Of a stretch of 64,000 bases of DNA, positions 42,643 through 52,834 are shown one piece after another. Source of the DNA: Norana najaformis (lineage: Eukaryota > Annelida > Clitellata > Crassiclitellata > Hormogastridae); the NCBI GenBank assembly GCA_964023275.1, contig OZ029923.1, positions 4,600,229 to 4,664,228 of the forward strand. The letters run 5' to 3'. Position numbers and translations under genes: made by a program. Numbering within the stretch: position 1 is the stretch's first letter; every line of letters starts with the position of its first letter. The notes under the pieces are model-generated. The model did no database searches. It was not told the DNA's origin and saw nothing but the letters and a program-made list of their open reading frames with translations.

Positions 42643-42853
42643 CAGTGGCGGCTCCAGGATTGCTTGCGTGGAGGGGCGACAGCATTTCCAGAAGGGCGCC
42701 ATATTCTGGCAGTCCATCATTCACGGGTCTGGTAGTAGTTCCAATGTTTAACGACATTTTACGGCGTCAAAGGCCGTTGACGTCGCCCTCCTCCTTTATC
42801 CAGGCTTGTGGCTGGCACTACCCACCCCACGCCTATAGCTAAATCACCCACTG
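42643..42853. mobile_element. Short hAT-type MITE, 211 bp, perfect 8-bp TSD
   Basis: Flanked by GTAGTATA at 42635-42642 and 42854-42861. Begins CAGTGGCGGCTCCAGGATT and ends CACCCACTG (short CAGTGG terminal inverted repeat). The 3' half GTAGTGCCAGCC../AAGCCTGGAT (minus) echoes the 5' end imperfectly. The perfect duplication makes the ends secure; superfamily is inferred from 8-bp TSD plus CAG..CTG. Confidence 0.82.
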
Positions 42854-43376
42854 GTAGTATACTGCGTTAGCTGCGATAAAGCGCTGATGTATTTCTACAA
42901 GATTTTTGCTGGTCGAGAACTCTCCAAGGTTTGCCTAAATTTTTTATAGTACAATTATAGTATAGTCTGTGTATCTGCATTGTCAAAATCGACCTAAACC
43001 GCTAGACAATGCAAGAGAAGGACAAAGATGAAGTGGATGTCGTTCCAAAGTCAAACACAGCCGAGTTTTGCTTGGAGACTGCTTTCTTTCAAAACGTAAG
43101 CCTATAAATAAACATCATGCAGTCTGTTGCAATTTACTAAGCACATCAAGAAGGAAAGGCAAATCACCGACTTTTTTTAAACAAACCTAGATCGCTTGTC
43201 TTGTCTGCTTGAATTAAATATCCAAATAAAGGAAACATTTCGTTATAGTGTATTGTTTTTTTTCAAATAAAAGTTTTTAAGGTGTTTTAAGTTTTTTAAA
43301 ATTAAAGCGACATGTGATGCACACAGGTGTCCCTACAATGACGCTCCAAAGTTGGAACAAAATGGAAATGGCGAAC

Positions 43377-43497
43377 CTGTATCGTCATCTGTGTCTTGAA
43401 TTCGGCCGTCGCTTTCCGTCATCTCAAACTGCCTCATCAGGATCTCGTAATCATTCGGATGAATTATGTTCTTCACTTCCGATCCCAAGACGTCGCT
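43377..43497 (-). CDS. Met: Met-like gene, PAS-A exon 2
   Basis: Acceptor GGTATGTTGCAG, donor ACAG/GTTCGC. 40 codons plus one nucleotide, phase 0 at the start. It reads SDVLGSEVKNIIHPNDYE, ILMRQFEMTESDGR, IQDTDDDT. The IIHPNDYExL motif is the PAS-A counterpart of HPDD. Joins GAT (Asp) to the next exon. Confidence 0.92.
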
Positions 43498-43599
43498 CTG
43501 CAACATACCAATGCACCGTAATTCATAATTTATATGTAATGCACCAAAATGTGTAATTTATGTGATGTACCGTAATATCTAATATAATAATAATAATAA

Positions 43600-43700
43600 T
43601 AATTAACAACTTCTAATGCGCCGGTGTCTAATGCACAAGGCATAAAGCGATGACACACAAAATGCACCAAAATGTGTAATTTATGTGATGTACCGTAATA
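43600..43700. repeat. Duplicated short blocks with (ATA)n
   Basis: AATGCACCAAAATGTGTAAT, TTATGTGATGTACCGTAATA occurs at 43538 and again at 43660. Between lie (ATA)n and ACTTCTAATGCGCCGGTGTC, which is also seen near 7047. Confidence 0.7.
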
Positions 43701-43714
43701 TCTAGTAGTGTAAT

Positions 43715-43960
43715 AACGGGCTTTTTCTGTTGCTGGACCTAAATTTTGGAACTCCCTCCCTTTGTCTGTTTCTTCTGCTCAGTCGCTTCTGTCATTTCGT
43801 TTCTCAACTTAAAACTTACCTTTTTCGAACTGCCTCTCTCTCCTGGAATGACCTTCTGGATACTGACCTGATTGTGGCTTGGCTTTGGTGTGCCATCGTG
43901 TTAGACACTGGCATGTTAGAAGGCACTAATTATTATTAATATTATTATTAATACATAATT
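43715..43960 (+). mobile_element. LINE fragment: L2/CR1-like ORF2 C-terminus with (ATT)n tail
   Basis: Plus strand contains AGSxPKFWNSLPL-like sequence in one frame (PKFWNSLPLSVSSAQS) and FRSQLKTYLFRTA / VSQLKTYLFRTASLSW further on. It ends with ATTATTATTAATATTATTA. One frameshift separates the two parts. 5'-truncated. Confidence 0.7.
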
Positions 43961-43964
43961 TTTA

Positions 43965-44780
43965 TAGCTACGCTTGAAGACATCTCATCCACACAGAATT
44001 TAATTTTATTAGGTGTCAGTGAAGGGATTGGCCTCCAAGATGCAATTTTTGAGTTTTATGTCACATTTCCACAATTTACGTCACTAAAGTCAAAAGTATG
44101 AATTATTTTACGTTTTTGCTGGAAAACATCATCATCTTGTACTTTTTATAACTCTGCCAAAAATTAAGCTAGAAACACGCCACTAGCCTCAAAATGTTCA
44201 CAAATGTGTCCTCTTTTTTATGTGTATAAATCTATTTTATGAACAAATACTGGAAATTGCTGCTATTATCCTGAGACTAAAGGCACTCAGTTTTTTTATT
44301 TAAGTGAAAAAACTGCAATTAATCTTTTCAATGTGAAAGAAATTACAGTAGCTGTGTTGAGAATTTAACACTGAATAAGGCGGTGAAAAATTTTTAAAAG
44401 CAGATAATAAATGACCCAAAAATCAACATAATCCATACACCCTCGTAAGCTCCAATTTGCATTTTAATGATATTCCCACAACTTGGCGACTTGAAAGCGG
44501 TACAACTATCTGGTTTCTCATCGCTATAGCTCTGCTTCAATTGGAGTTATTTGTGGGGAGATCGTTTCACTAGAAAAACGCGGGGATTATTAGTTATTCA
44601 GCTGTGGGTGCAGGATGTAATAAAGTCAGCTCCGGTCCCAGGCCTATACGGTCCGTTTCCAAGGGGTAATAACAGACTTATAATTAGGAAGGCAATGCTA
44701 TATTATATGCCCAATATATACATATTTATATATATATATACGATGTTGTATATAAATCTTCTTTTTCTGGTTCTCTGCCC
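43965..44780. other. Intron sequence, AT-rich, no element recognised
   Basis: Contains a short TATATA run near 44730. Otherwise unassigned. Confidence 0.4.
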
Positions 44781-45300
44781 TCAGGCAGGTTCAAACGTCC
44801 GATGACGCCACTCCTCTCCGTGCTGAGCTTCTTCTTTCAGCCTGCTGTATCCGTCTGTCATCATCCAATCCAGCAGCATCTGTCTGGGTCTTCCTCTTGT
44901 CCACTTCCTCTCCAATTTGCCCTCAATTACGGTTCTCAAGAGTGAGTCCCCTCTCAGTATGTGACCAATCCATTTTCGTTGTCGACTCTTTATTGTAGCT
45001 ATCAAGGATCTTTCTTCCTCAACTCTTTTCAACACCTCCTCGTTTGTTATGTGCTCCAACCAACTAACCTTTTCCCATCCTGCGCCAAATCCACATTTCG
45101 AAGGCCTCCAATCTCTTGATGTCCTCCTTTCTCATGGTCCATGTTTCAGATCCATACAGCGCCATGCTCCATATCAGTTTTAATCATTCGTTTCTTTAAG
45201 TTCTTGTTCATTTTTCCTCTCAGTAACTCTTTTTGTTTTGAGAATGCGTCTTTGCCTAATGCTATTCTTCTTTTAATTTCCGGGTTATGTAATATGTCAA
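44781..45300 (-). mobile_element. LINE fragment: RTE-like ORF2 C-terminal tail
   Basis: Minus frame reads LYGSETWTMRKEDIKRLE, then after a slip WLEHITNEEVLKRVEEE, RQRKWIGHILRGDSLLR, TRGRPRQMLLDWMM and EEWRHRTFEPA before the stop. This LYGSETW..RRxxxGHxxR..GRPR order is the standard end of one large class of endonuclease/reverse-transcriptase LINEs. At least one frameshift (about 45060) is present. Embedded in a Met-like intron on the same strand. Confidence 0.8.
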
Positions 45301-45525
45301 TCAATACTTCTGGGTAAGGGCTTGGGGCGTTGACTGTTTGCTACAGCCAATAAACTATTTTTGAGATACAGGTACTTTGAACTTAATCTGTCAACTAACG
45401 ACCGCCAATTGAAACGGCATTGGCTAAATTATTTTTAGGGCAGTCAGTCTAGTTTGTCAGCCGTTGTCAGGCAAGTTCAGTGGGCAATAACCGCGGGAGG
45501 CTGAGACTTCTCGGCCGCTGACGAG
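45290..45525. repeat. Direct duplication, copy 1 (partner at 46189-46416)
   Basis: ATGTCAATCAATACTTCTGG, AGGGCTTGGGGCGTTGACTG, TTAATCTGTCAACTAACGAC and CGGCCGCTGACGAGGGTCT are found in the same order ~900 bp away with roughly one difference in ten. Not recognised as a known element. Confidence 0.85.
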
Positions 45526-45529
45526 GGTC

Positions 45530-46185
45530 TGTATATACATAAATAAATATTATGTTTCTGTATTTATATATAACATATGACAATGGTAGGCATACAAAGG
45601 CGGAACCTGCAGTGGCTCAAATAAGTCTTCAGGCATCACGAGCTAACTAGGCTCTAAGCCGGCCTTCCTTTGCAGATCGGACCAGCCACTCCACAGAAAT
45701 GTAACGCCACCAGGTAGAACTCCTCCAAGCTGTAACTCCTCCATATTAGCAGAAAATCCAGTTGTCTACACCCGATCAAGCTGATATATGAAGCTGCCTA
45801 CACGCGCCAGTAAATAATAAGGACTTAGATCATCTTGGCTCCTCCCATCATTTTAAACAATGCCAGGCCTAGCCAAAAGTCAGGTCAATTCCCGAAGTTT
45901 AGTCCCGCTGAAGTTTTCCGATAAAAAACAAAAAGAGGTAAGCTAAAAGCTGAGGAATAGTTCCTGAGAATACGATCACGTGGCCGTGTCTTCCGGTGAT
46001 ATCAGATGATCAGTTTTCCACTGCATATGTACGTTTGTTAATATATATATTTATATATGCATGTGTAATTTTTAATGAGGCCTATATAATATAGTATATG
46101 CATATATTAAAATCTAGAAAGACCCGGAGTTCGAACAACACATGCAGCCAGAAATTGCCATTTGAATTGGCCTAACTGTTGGGGA
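45530..46185. other. Spacer between the duplicated blocks
   Basis: No exon recognised. TA-rich runs near 46040-46120. Confidence 0.4.
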
Positions 46186-46188
46186 TTA

Positions 46189-46416
46189 TGTCAATCAATA
46201 CATGTACTTCTAGGTAAGGGCTTGCGGCGTTGACTCTGTTTGCTACAATAAACTATTTTTGAGTTTCAGGTACTTTGAATTTAATCTGTCAACTAACGAC
46301 CGCCAGGTGAAACGGCCTTGGCTAAATTATTTTTAGGGCACTCGGTCTAGTTTGTCATCCGTTGTCAGACAAGTTCAGTGGTAGGGTGGCGACATCTCGG
46401 CCGCTAACGAGGGTCT
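46189..46416. repeat. Direct duplication, copy 2 (partner at 45290-45525)
   Basis: Same blocks as copy 1. Differs by small indels, for example an inserted ATGT after CAATCAATAC. Confidence 0.85.
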
Positions 46417-46889
46417 AAGTTCAGCTGTCGGACGCATGTGTTCAATAGTCGATTCGTTGTGTAAATCGACTCAACTCCTTCAGATAGCATAATTTTTGGA
46501 AAATTCCATTGATTTAGGACCGCAAGTTGTGTTATCACTATTCATAATAAAGTAGCCGAGAAATAAGGCCGTATTTGGGCCGCATAACCGCAGAAATCGA
46601 AGGACGCGTAGCGGTGTTTACCTCATGAAATGGCCTAATTCAAAGTTCATTTTTATGTATAAAAGTCGTCCAAAACTGCAAATTTTACGATATTTAAATG
46701 GATTAACGTGTTTTCTGACCGCACACGAAAAGAATTCATCGTATGAAGCAAAGTAGTATTCGAACAAATGCTTTAAAACAATCCGCTGTTTTCCGGACAT
46801 TTTTCGTTATCGACTCCAGCGCTTAACCCAGTGAAATCCGGTAATGGATTTTAGAGGTTTAAATGACTACAGTACAGATGGAGATTCAA

Positions 46890-47110
46890 TCTAATCTAAA
46901 GGCTTCTATAGCGCCGTTATCATAATGCCGAAGGCATCAGTCGATGGTCGCTTCAAGTCAAAATCGCAATAAAAATTCATAAACCGTCGGAGAAGCCAGG
47001 ATGAATTTCGATAGGTCAGAGAAACCAGAAGCCAGGCTACGGTGGGTAAGCAAGTTGGAAGTGATGTATCTTAAGTTTAGACCTGAATGACAAAGGAATT
47101 TACAGAACGA
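46890..47110 (-). mobile_element. Retroposon 3' end, GATTA-tail family F (copy 4)
   Basis: TCTAATCTAAAGGCTTCTAT, AGCGCCGTTATCATAATGCC, GCATCAGTCGATGGTCGCTT and TCAGAGAAACCAGAAGCCAG. The longest copy of family F here. Confidence 0.8.
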
Positions 47111-47114
47111 ACTG

Positions 47115-47935
47115 AATTGGGCAGCAAATTCAAAAACTTTGGACCAGCTACCGAGAAGGCCCAAGAGCCTAACACTATTCGGATACAGGGCACAGCAAGA
47201 TTCACAGTGTCCACTGACCGAGTGCAGTGTCTACTAGTGTTAGGAGTGAACACTGAATGTACAAAGATCGGCTGATTGAAATGTAGTATCTTGTGAACTG
47301 TAAGTCATATTTTCAAGAGAATTCTTGGTTCAGTGGGCAGCCAGTGCAATGAATGTAACATCGGCTTAGTTTATTGATATATTGGGGTCTTTCTTATGGC
47401 TCTGGTTCAAGATCGGCGAAACACAACACTATATAGTTCAAAAATAACTTCGCCTCAAAAGTTCATAGAGCATAAAACCAGTCAACTGTGAAATATCTGA
47501 CACAGAAAAAGACGTCAACACAATCAACGCATGCATTTAATGGGTCGCAGTTTTTACGATCCTGTCTAACCTCGAAGTTTTTGTAAAACCATTATCACAA
47601 CGCACACGGCATGAATCGAGGATCTCTTCTAAGCAAAACCACACACTGAATCACGATCATTCGGACAGAACCAGTTGTGATAAATGCGTTAACAAATCAC
47701 CTCAACTGCCACCCTTAGCAACATCACTTAACACGCAACATCCATAAAACATAACAAGCTACTTGAAATTCCAGCATTCCAGCAGACTGAGGCAAGACCT
47801 GCCTTCTAAAAGTGGCAAGTCTTCACGCATTCATTCACTAAATTTACATGATACACTTACAAGCTAACTACCAAGTCCAGCCTCAGCAAAAGAGGCTGGG
47901 AGCACGTCTGATGGTAGACTTGCGTAGGATCAACA
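47115..47935. other. Intron sequence without recognised element
   Basis: Includes CACAGTGTCCACTGACCGAG-type text and AT-rich stretches. No exon passes the splice and motif test. Confidence 0.4.
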
Positions 47936-47937
47936 TT

Positions 47938-48075
47938 CATTCAATCATTCATCCACTAGTTCAATCATTCACTCATTCCTTCATATGTTCATTCTTTCAG
48001 GCATTTATAAAGCACCTCTTCCAACAGACATATTTCCAGCCCACACTCGGCAAAAGAAAACCATTTTAAACGACT
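47938..48075 (-). mobile_element. Retroposon 3' end, family G, ATTC-type tail
   Basis: Irregular ATTCATTC tail, GGCATTTATAAAGCACCTCT, CCAGCCCACACTCGGCAAAA. It ends about 60 bp from the donor of exon 48137-48226. Confidence 0.6.
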
Positions 48076-48136
48076 AGCCCAAAACTTTGATCAGCAGTTA
48101 TTTTGGCAAACTGCTTCATCGATGAGCTATACTCAC

Positions 48137-48226
48137 CAGGCTGTGTCCCAAATACTTTGTAATAGCTTCAGTAGCAAAGATAAGAATCCCTTTCTTGCTG
48201 ATAACCAACAAGAAGCCGCCAAACGA
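48137..48226 (-). CDS. Met: Met-like gene, PAS-A exon 1
   Basis: Exactly 30 codons in phase 0 at both ends, acceptor CTTCTTTTTTTTGTAG and consensus donor CTG/GTGAGT. It reads SFGGFLLVISKKGILIFA, then TEAITKYLGHSL. The first PAS beta-strands (GFLLVIS.KG.I.FA) and the xxxLGH motif match the start of PAS-A in Met proteins (LDGFLLVVSSxGKIxxVSxxVxxxLGH). Confidence 0.92.
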
Positions 48227-48229
48227 CTA

Positions 48230-48980
48230 CAAAAAAAAGAAGCGACAGCCATCTCATTAACTCAACAGTGCCCACAAAGTGAAAAACGTAAAGTACCGTT
48301 TGTAATGTAAACAAATACGTATACAGCACTTTATTACACAGAGTGCTGTGACAACCCAGTGGTGTTGAAGGGGATCTCTCGGCTGAAGTGCAGACAATGA
48401 GTGTTGCATGATTTGTTGTTAACAGCACAACAAATTTTCAACTTCACGATTACCAGGGTCTGAATTCCAAACACAGACGTAAATTACTACCAAGCCGACA
48501 AGTAGTCACTGTGCAACTCTACAGAACCTGGGCTGTGAGTCCAGCCAAAGAGAAGGATAACGTGTGAAGCGAAGGACTTGCTCAAGGTCACTGTGTAGTA
48601 ACCATTTCAGAAGAGGCTTGAACTCATGCAATCTGTGTTGCAAGGAGCACACTCAAACCAATGGGCTATCATGTCACTTCAAATCCCAGCCCCAGGGTTA
48701 TGGGTTCTTGTTAAGCAGATTACCCCATCTCAAGTTACCACCATCACTTTGTGCTTTAACCTTCAAAAAAAAGAATACTGTAATATTTATTGGCACAAGC
48801 AGCTTCTTCAAACCATCAGCTTAAAGGCATTTTCCAGTGCCTTTGCAAGGTTCCTAAAAAGCGCTTTATAATGGTTTCGAGATAATATATGTATACATTT
48901 CCCAAAAAAGCATTTCCCTGATGAATTATTGTCCACCGACCCACAAACAAACTCGTCCATCTCCACTGCTTGCAATTTTT
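48230..48980. other. Intron sequence with tRNA-SINE-like remnant
   Basis: Around 48555-48660 the plus strand reads AAGGACTTGCTCAAGGTCAC, TGTAGTAACC and TTGAACTCATGCAATCTGTG, a decayed minus-oriented relative of the SINE at 54412. No exon seen. Confidence 0.4.
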
Positions 48981-48984
48981 GCAT

Positions 48985-49245
48985 TGGCCTTTCACTCAAA
49001 CCTTAAAACATTCCTATTTCACAGATCCTATCCTGACACCCCTTCTTCCTCTTATCTCTCTCTCTCTGCTCCAATCTCAAATACCACCACGAAGTCTCTC
49101 TGCCTGACTTTTGAATCTTGACCTGGAACCAAATCCTTTTGCCTGTCGATTATTGTTTTGACCAAGCGCCTGTGAATAAGCTGGTTCCCGTGACGTGGCT
49201 TTTGTTGGGAGCTGTAGAAATCTCGAGACTATGATTACGATTATT
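48985..49245 (+). mobile_element. LINE 3' end, GATTAC-tail family (copy 8, best coding end)
   Basis: Starts FALAFHSNLKTFLFHRSY in frame, giving the best view of the family's ORF end (FHSNLKTFLF is the L2/CR1-type C-terminus). Then TTTTGTTTTGACCAAGCGCC, GGGAGCTGTAGAAATCTCGA and a GATTAC tail. Confidence 0.8.
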
Positions 49246-49609
49246 TCCAGGAGAACATGATTGAGAAGGAAGTCAACCAACAGCACAAATGCACGTGACA
49301 TCGTGCACATGGTTTTAAGGCGGAGCTTTTCAAACCGTGTATATGCTCAGAAAATACTGTTCCAGCTTCAATGACTGTCTTGGACGGCCGCCAAGCGATA
49401 AATTCCCAAAAAGATTGACCTCTTAAAAAACAGATCCGCAAAAGCACACGAGACTTTCACATAACTATGTGTGTCGTGAAGGCTTCAAAACTAACATGTA
49501 GAAAATAAATCTAAAACAACTGATGAAAAATAAATTTAATGAACTTCATCAAAAGGATGGCCTTCTTTAAAGCAAAATTACTAACACCGACACTTAACAC
49601 TCATATTAA

Positions 49610-50140
49610 ACTCATATTAACGCTATCTTTGTTGCCAATATTTCCAAGCTACAGTCTGTTCTCATTGCTGCTGCCCGTCTTATTGGAGACGTCCCCAGGT
49701 ATGGCCATATAACTTCCTTTATGCGGGACACTTTGCACTGGCTTCCCATTCAGCAGCGTTTCCAGTTCAAGATTCTAACCCTTATGCGTAATTGTCTGGT
49801 TGGCTCTGCTCCATCATACCTTAGGGACTTCTGCATTTCGGTCTCCTTGGTTCCAGGCCGTAGCACTCTCCGGTCGGCCTCCCTTGGACTCCTGACTGTC
49901 CCTTGTATGCGCAATGCTACAGCGCAGTCTAGAAGCTTTGACTATGTTGGACCTAATAGCTGGAATCGCCTTTCCCGAGAGCTCCGGCTGAATTCCTCAG
50001 TTTGTCCCATCCGCAGTTTCGCAAACGTCTGAAGTCTGTATTATTTGACAGTGGTCTCGCTGGTTCGTGTCGGGAGCGCCTCTGATGAGTCTGTTCTTGA
50101 AGTGGCGCTTTATAAATGTCCGATTACGATTACAATTAAA
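49610..50140 (+). mobile_element. LINE fragment: L2/CR1-like ORF2 C-terminus, 3' UTR, GATTAC tail
   Basis: Plus frame: KLQSVLIAAARLIGDVPRYG, LHWLPIQQRFQFKILTLM, SAPSYLRDFC, then GPNSWNRLSRELR. These are the diagnostic end motifs of CR1/L2 reverse transcriptases (LHWLPVxxRIxFKxLxL...APxYL). A frameshift near 50012 puts the final FRKRLKSVLFDSGLAGSC in another frame. It ends GTGGCGCTTTATAAATGTCC then GATTACGATTACAATTA. This is the best evidence linking the common end motif to an L2-like LINE. Confidence 0.88.
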
Positions 50141-50179
50141 ACGAAAGGCAGCAAACCTTGCCACCTGCAACTTCTTATA

Positions 50180-50325
50180 TGTAGACACATGAAGCCCATA
50201 TTCCCATACTGGCTTCATATTTCCTACATATGGTCTCATAGGTTAGATATATAGTAGCATAGATATGTAGGACATATCGCAAGCCCATATGGGAACACTG
50301 TATGGGGGCTTCATAAGTCCTACTC
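50180..50325. repeat. Imperfect inverted repeat
   Basis: ATGAAGCCCATATTCCCATA at 50190 pairs with TATGGGGGCTTCATAAG at 50301-50317. The internal CCCATATGGG is a perfect palindrome. Might be a small foldback element; not assigned. Confidence 0.5.
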
Positions 50326-50326
50326 G

Positions 50327-50640
50327 CCTGGTTAGCTACATTGGTTAAAGCGTACGTCAAGGCGATTCCACTTGGCCTGACGCACACTGACGTCACATTC
50401 GTCGCCATGTCAGCTGGCCTGGTTAGCTACACGGGTTAAAGCGTACGTCAAAGCGCCTCACTTGGCCTGACACACATTGACGTCACAATTGTCGCCATGG
50501 TATCTCAGTTGGCCTGGTTAGCTACGCTGGTTAAGGCGTACGTCAAGGCGCCTCCACTTGGCCTGACACAATGACGTCACAGACGTCGCCATGGTATCTA
50601 AACAGGCCTAGTTAGCTACATTGGTTAAAGCGTACATCTC
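50327..50640. repeat. ~91-96-bp tandem repeat, 3 full copies plus one partial, each with a CRE
   Basis: Unit starts CCTGGTTAGCTACATTGGTT, continues AAAGCGTACGTCAAGGCG, CACTTGGCCTGACGC, then the palindrome TGACGTCA and GTCGCCATG. CREs lie at about 50389, 50479 and 50572. In the largest intron of the Met-like gene. Confidence 0.88.
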
Positions 50641-50689
50641 TATGCGTGAGAATGCCGGTTTGCATACCGATACTGACTTTTATTTCTGA

Positions 50690-50865
50690 GATTTTAATCT
50701 CGGGCTAGCACGGTCCGTACACGGGGACCTTAAATGGCGTTTCACCCATAAAAAACGGGCAGCAGTGGTGAAGGATATCACCCGATAAATTCACTGAAAA
50801 TGAGCAGGGTAAAGGCCATACGGTCGCTGTAGAAAAGCGTGCGCATTTACATTTACATATGACGT
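50690..50865 (+). mobile_element. Retroposon family D (copy 3)
   Basis: GTACACGGGGACCTTAAATG, AGGATATCACCCGATAAATT, GCCATACGGTCGCTGTAGAA and tail GCATTTACATTTACAT. Best-preserved 3' end of the family. Confidence 0.78.
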
Positions 50866-50869
50866 TGCT

Positions 50870-51280
50870 GTTTGGGTTATTACCAAAAATTTAATAAGTC
50901 TATAAATATTCCGATTATTTTATATTAAGACGCTGAATGGGGGACCAGATTCGTTTTCGTCCATATCATTTTCCATTTATAGAACATTAATTAGAAAAAA
51001 TCCAGCAGGAGGTTTACGGAAATTGCTGTTCGTTAAATGAGCATTTCTTGAAAATACGCTCATACAGCTGGGCTCATCTGGGGACACTTTGATCACACTC
51101 CAATATTAGTGAAAATTGGTGTTTCATTAAGAGCTTATCAGATTTTAACACAATATTGTTATTTATGATACAGAACTTAAACATTTTACATCAATTTACA
51201 GTTCACTGATCCGTTGTGTTTACCTCAATCTCTACACTTGAATCTCTACTTTTTGTAATTTTAATCGATAGATATCTTCA
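50870..51280. other. Intron sequence, AT-rich
   Basis: Nothing recognised. Confidence 0.4.
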
Positions 51281-51282
51281 GC

Positions 51283-51490
51283 ATCCAAAAGAGCTAAGGC
51301 AAGGGAACCAGCTTATTCACAGGTGTTCGGTTGAAAATAGAATCAGTGAGGCAGGTGTGGTCAGGTTCAATTCCAAGTGCAGATCCCAATGTCAGGCTGT
51401 TAGACTGGTAAACGGCTACACCAGATGGTGTTTAGAATTGGAGTGGCTACACCAGATGGTGTTTAGAATTGGAGTGGAAAGATAGATTAG
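51283..51490 (-). mobile_element. Diverged LINE 3' end, GATTAC family (copy 9), with internal duplication
   Basis: AAGGGAACCAGCTTATTCAC and AGGTGTTCGGTTGAAAATAG are diverged family text. GGCTACACCAGATGGTGTTT, AGAATTGGAGT is duplicated (51413 and 51444). Tail lost. Confidence 0.55.
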
Positions 51491-51544
51491 GAAAACGGTA
51501 GGAAGAGGGATTTGATTTCTTGACGAGCAATAGTTTCAATTTCT

Positions 51545-52005
51545 CCTCTTTCTGTCTGTATCTCCACCTGCCCTTCTGTCTGCCTGTCTGTTTGTCTGTA
51601 TGTCGGCATGCCTTTCTGTCTGTCCATCTGTCTGTCTGTCTGTATGTCTGCCTGCCTTTCTGTATGTCTGTCTGTATGTCTACCTGCCTGCCTGTCTGTC
51701 TGCAAGCCTTTCTGTCTGTCTGTCCATCTGTGTGTGCCTGCCTGCCTGACTGTCTATGTCTGCCTGCCTTTCTGTCTGTCTGTCCATCTCTCTGTCTTTC
51801 CGTATGTCTGCCTGCCTGTCTGACTGTCTGCATGTCCGCCTGCCTTTCTTTATGTCTGTCTGTCTGTCTGCATGCCTTTCTATCTGCCTGTCTATCTGAC
51901 TGTCTGACTGTGTCTATCTGACTGTCTGTCTGTGTCTGTCTGTCTGTGTCTGTCTGTCTGTGTCTGTCTGTCTGTCTGTGTCTGTCTGTCTGTTCCTCTC
52001 TGCAG
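51545..52005. repeat. (CTGT)n / CTGC tetranucleotide tract
   Basis: About 460 bp of CTGTCTGTCTGC repeats. The long Lys/Arg/Asp/Gln-rich minus frame here is repeat translation. Confidence 0.95.
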
Positions 52006-52255
52006 GTATTCAAACTTTCTAGTCGGGTTATGCCATTATGCCCCTGCTGGTATTTGTTATGCCACAAGAAAGTTTTTGATCTGTCAGACATATACTTATG
52101 CTGCAATTCTTCGAATATCTATAAAGGCGCTACATAATCGTTGAGATAACTATATACAACTCAGCCATCAGTACTACTCCTGTAACGGCGCTACAGAAGC
52201 TTCCCATTTACAATATGTTACAACTCGAAATGGGAAAGAGTAATGGATAGGAAAC

Positions 52256-52347
52256 CTCAAGAAGGAGATTTCCGAGGTTCTCGTACATCGTGAAGTCTGG
52301 ACGCCAGTTATTGCTCAACTTGCTTCGCTTTGAGCCTTTGACCAGAT
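52256..52347 (-). CDS. Met: Met-like gene, bHLH to PAS-A linker exon
   Basis: Acceptor TTCTTTCTCATTCCAG, donor GAG/GTTTCC. Two nucleotides plus 30 codons: LVKGSKRSKLSNNWRPDFT, MYENLGNLLLE. WRPxF...LxxLLLE is the conserved approach to PAS-A in Met. Joint codon with the bHLH exon is G+AT (Asp); the 3' end is phase 0 and continues into SFGGFLL. Confidence 0.9.
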
Positions 52348-52358
52348 CTGGAATGAGA

Positions 52359-52460
52359 AAGAACAAAAAGTAATGCAGTGTAATGTAACATTTGTATAGG
52401 GCAAAAAGAACAAAAAGTAATGCAGTGTAATGTAACATTTGTATAGGGCCTTTTGTGCGT
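52359..52460 (-). mobile_element. Duplicated retroposon tail (TTACA type) at a splice acceptor
   Basis: A 44-bp block (AAGAACAAAAAGTAATGCAG, TGTAATGTAACATTTGTATA, GGGC) occurs twice in tandem, 52359-52402 and 52406-52449. In minus sense it is GCCCTATACAAATGTTACAT plus a TTACA tail, the same end as the copy at 62010. It finishes about 12 nt before the acceptor of exon 52256-52347. Confidence 0.75.
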
Positions 52461-52469
52461 ACCTCTCAA

Positions 52470-52796
52470 AGGCAAATTACTCTACGAAGATTTTAGAGTT
52501 AGTTAAGAACAAGTTCATCTCTCTATGTGAATAATGCTCAAGAACCTGGAAAATTCACTCAATTTGCTAGTATTTTAACTACTATACAGATTAATTCCCA
52601 CAGTTTTGTATTTTAACTACCAGCTGGATGCATGTGTGTGTGTGCGTGTGTGTGTGCACGTATTAATATAAATGACATGCACATATACATAATCAGGTGT
52701 GTATGTATCACAGCATTTATATATTGCCAAGCGCCTTGGTAAACACATGTATATCTCTACATGTGTGTACCATATATAAAGTATATATTTGCATTT

Positions 52797-52834
<38 letters not shown>

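Noticed and set aside
49241-49447. Minus ORF (WEFIAWRPSKTVIEAG) as the first PAS-A exon
   Set aside because: Lacks the PAS strand pattern. The true exon with acceptor, donor and matching phases is at 48137-48226.
51447-52106. 219-codon Gln/Thr/Asp/Arg-rich minus ORF
   Set aside because: Translation of (CTGT)n on the reverse strand.
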